42,891 nt of DNA, from the NCBI GenBank assembly GCA_903887325.1, contig CAISPG010000029.1, forward strand, positions 1-42,891, given 5' to 3'. Numbering within the stretch: position 1 is the first letter of the stretch; the number at the start of each line of letters is the position of its first letter. Made by a program: the position numbers and the translations under genes. The notes under the pieces were generated by a model that saw only the letters and a list, made by a program, of their open reading frames with translations, did not search any database and was not told the origin of the DNA. This document shows positions 42,843 through 42,891 of this stretch, one piece after another. This DNA comes from an uncultured Burkholderiales bacterium. Its GTDB lineage: Bacteria > Pseudomonadota > Gammaproteobacteria > Burkholderiales > Burkholderiaceae_C.

Positions 42843-42891
42843 CGTCGCCTTGCACTGCTACGGATTCAATATGTGTTGCCCGGACGCATAC

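Larger units (their letters stand above)
40403..42891 (-). mobile_element. Complete IS66-family insertion sequence (2489 bp)
   Basis: The left end starts GTAAGCGTCCGG at 40403 and the right end, read inward from 42891, starts GTATGCGTCCGG; 20 of the first 25 bases match as terminal inverted repeats. GTAAGCG-type ends and the tnpA-tnpB-tnpC order on one strand define IS66. All three genes are open. The right end is the last base of the window, which suggests that the assembly stops at this repeated element. Confidence 0.93.

Overview
The window looks like a chromosomal contig from a betaproteobacterium of the order Burkholderiales, most likely family Comamonadaceae (Rhodoferax/Polaromonas/Limnohabitans-like). 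This rests on the protein sequences (RecA, SucC/SucD, GlnE, ArgC, YhdP), on the gene order recA-recX ... sucC-sucD-terC-pilA, and on a moderately GC-rich coding background. No rRNA, tRNA or CRISPR array was found. All functions below are read from motifs by eye, without database searches.

Layout. (1) 1-3.2 kb is an AT-richer accessory stretch. It holds two small membrane-protein genes facing a two-gene operon of an AAA/ABC-type ATPase plus an RloB-like TOPRIM protein, which has the architecture of an RloAB/AbiL-type phage-defence system and its own strong promoter. (2) 3.2-7.8 kb holds topB, a topoisomerase III with a Lys/Ala-rich linker and a C-terminal SWIB domain. Divergent from it is a small SET-domain methyltransferase, and the two share a 31-nt alternating pyrimidine-purine (Z-DNA-prone) tract. 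Then come birA, with a perfect 57-bp internal tandem duplication, and a 59-aa membrane protein. (3) 7.7-12.1 kb holds a membrane-anchored di-haem peroxidase behind a Fur-box-like site, then a TctDE-like two-component system translationally coupled to an exported hydratase-family protein.

(4) 12.1-21.6 kb is largely core: a MarR regulator divergent from a LexA-controlled recA-recX, argC, sucC-sucD, terC, a type IV pilin gene, moaC, a BepA-like periplasmic metallopeptidase/TPR chaperone and a DUF1289 protein. (5) 21.6-30.7 kb holds purB, a GST and a tightly packed eight-gene minus-strand operon: exported glutathione peroxidase, FAD oxidoreductase, DUF1365, cyclopropane-fatty-acid-synthase-like methyltransferase, MFS/GPH carrier, DUF3833 lipoprotein, SDR, NTF2-like protein. 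The lipid part of this set resembles clusters tied to RpoE/ChrR (singlet-oxygen) responses and unusual fatty-acid synthesis in other proteobacteria. (6) 30.8-40.4 kb holds glnE, a very long YhdP/AsmA-like protein, a nitrilase-family amidase, an unlisted 36-aa membrane peptide, mltA and a fatty-acid hydroxylase/sterol desaturase gene.

(7) 40403-42891 is a complete IS66-family element (tnpA-tnpB-tnpC). It interrupts the desaturase gene, and its outer inverted repeat ends exactly on the last base of the window, so the contig probably breaks at this repeated element.

The most interesting items are the RloAB-like defence pair with its neighbouring membrane pair, the adjacent topoisomerase-SWIB and SET-domain genes (two domains best known from eukaryotic chromatin), and the eight-gene lipid/peroxide-defence operon.
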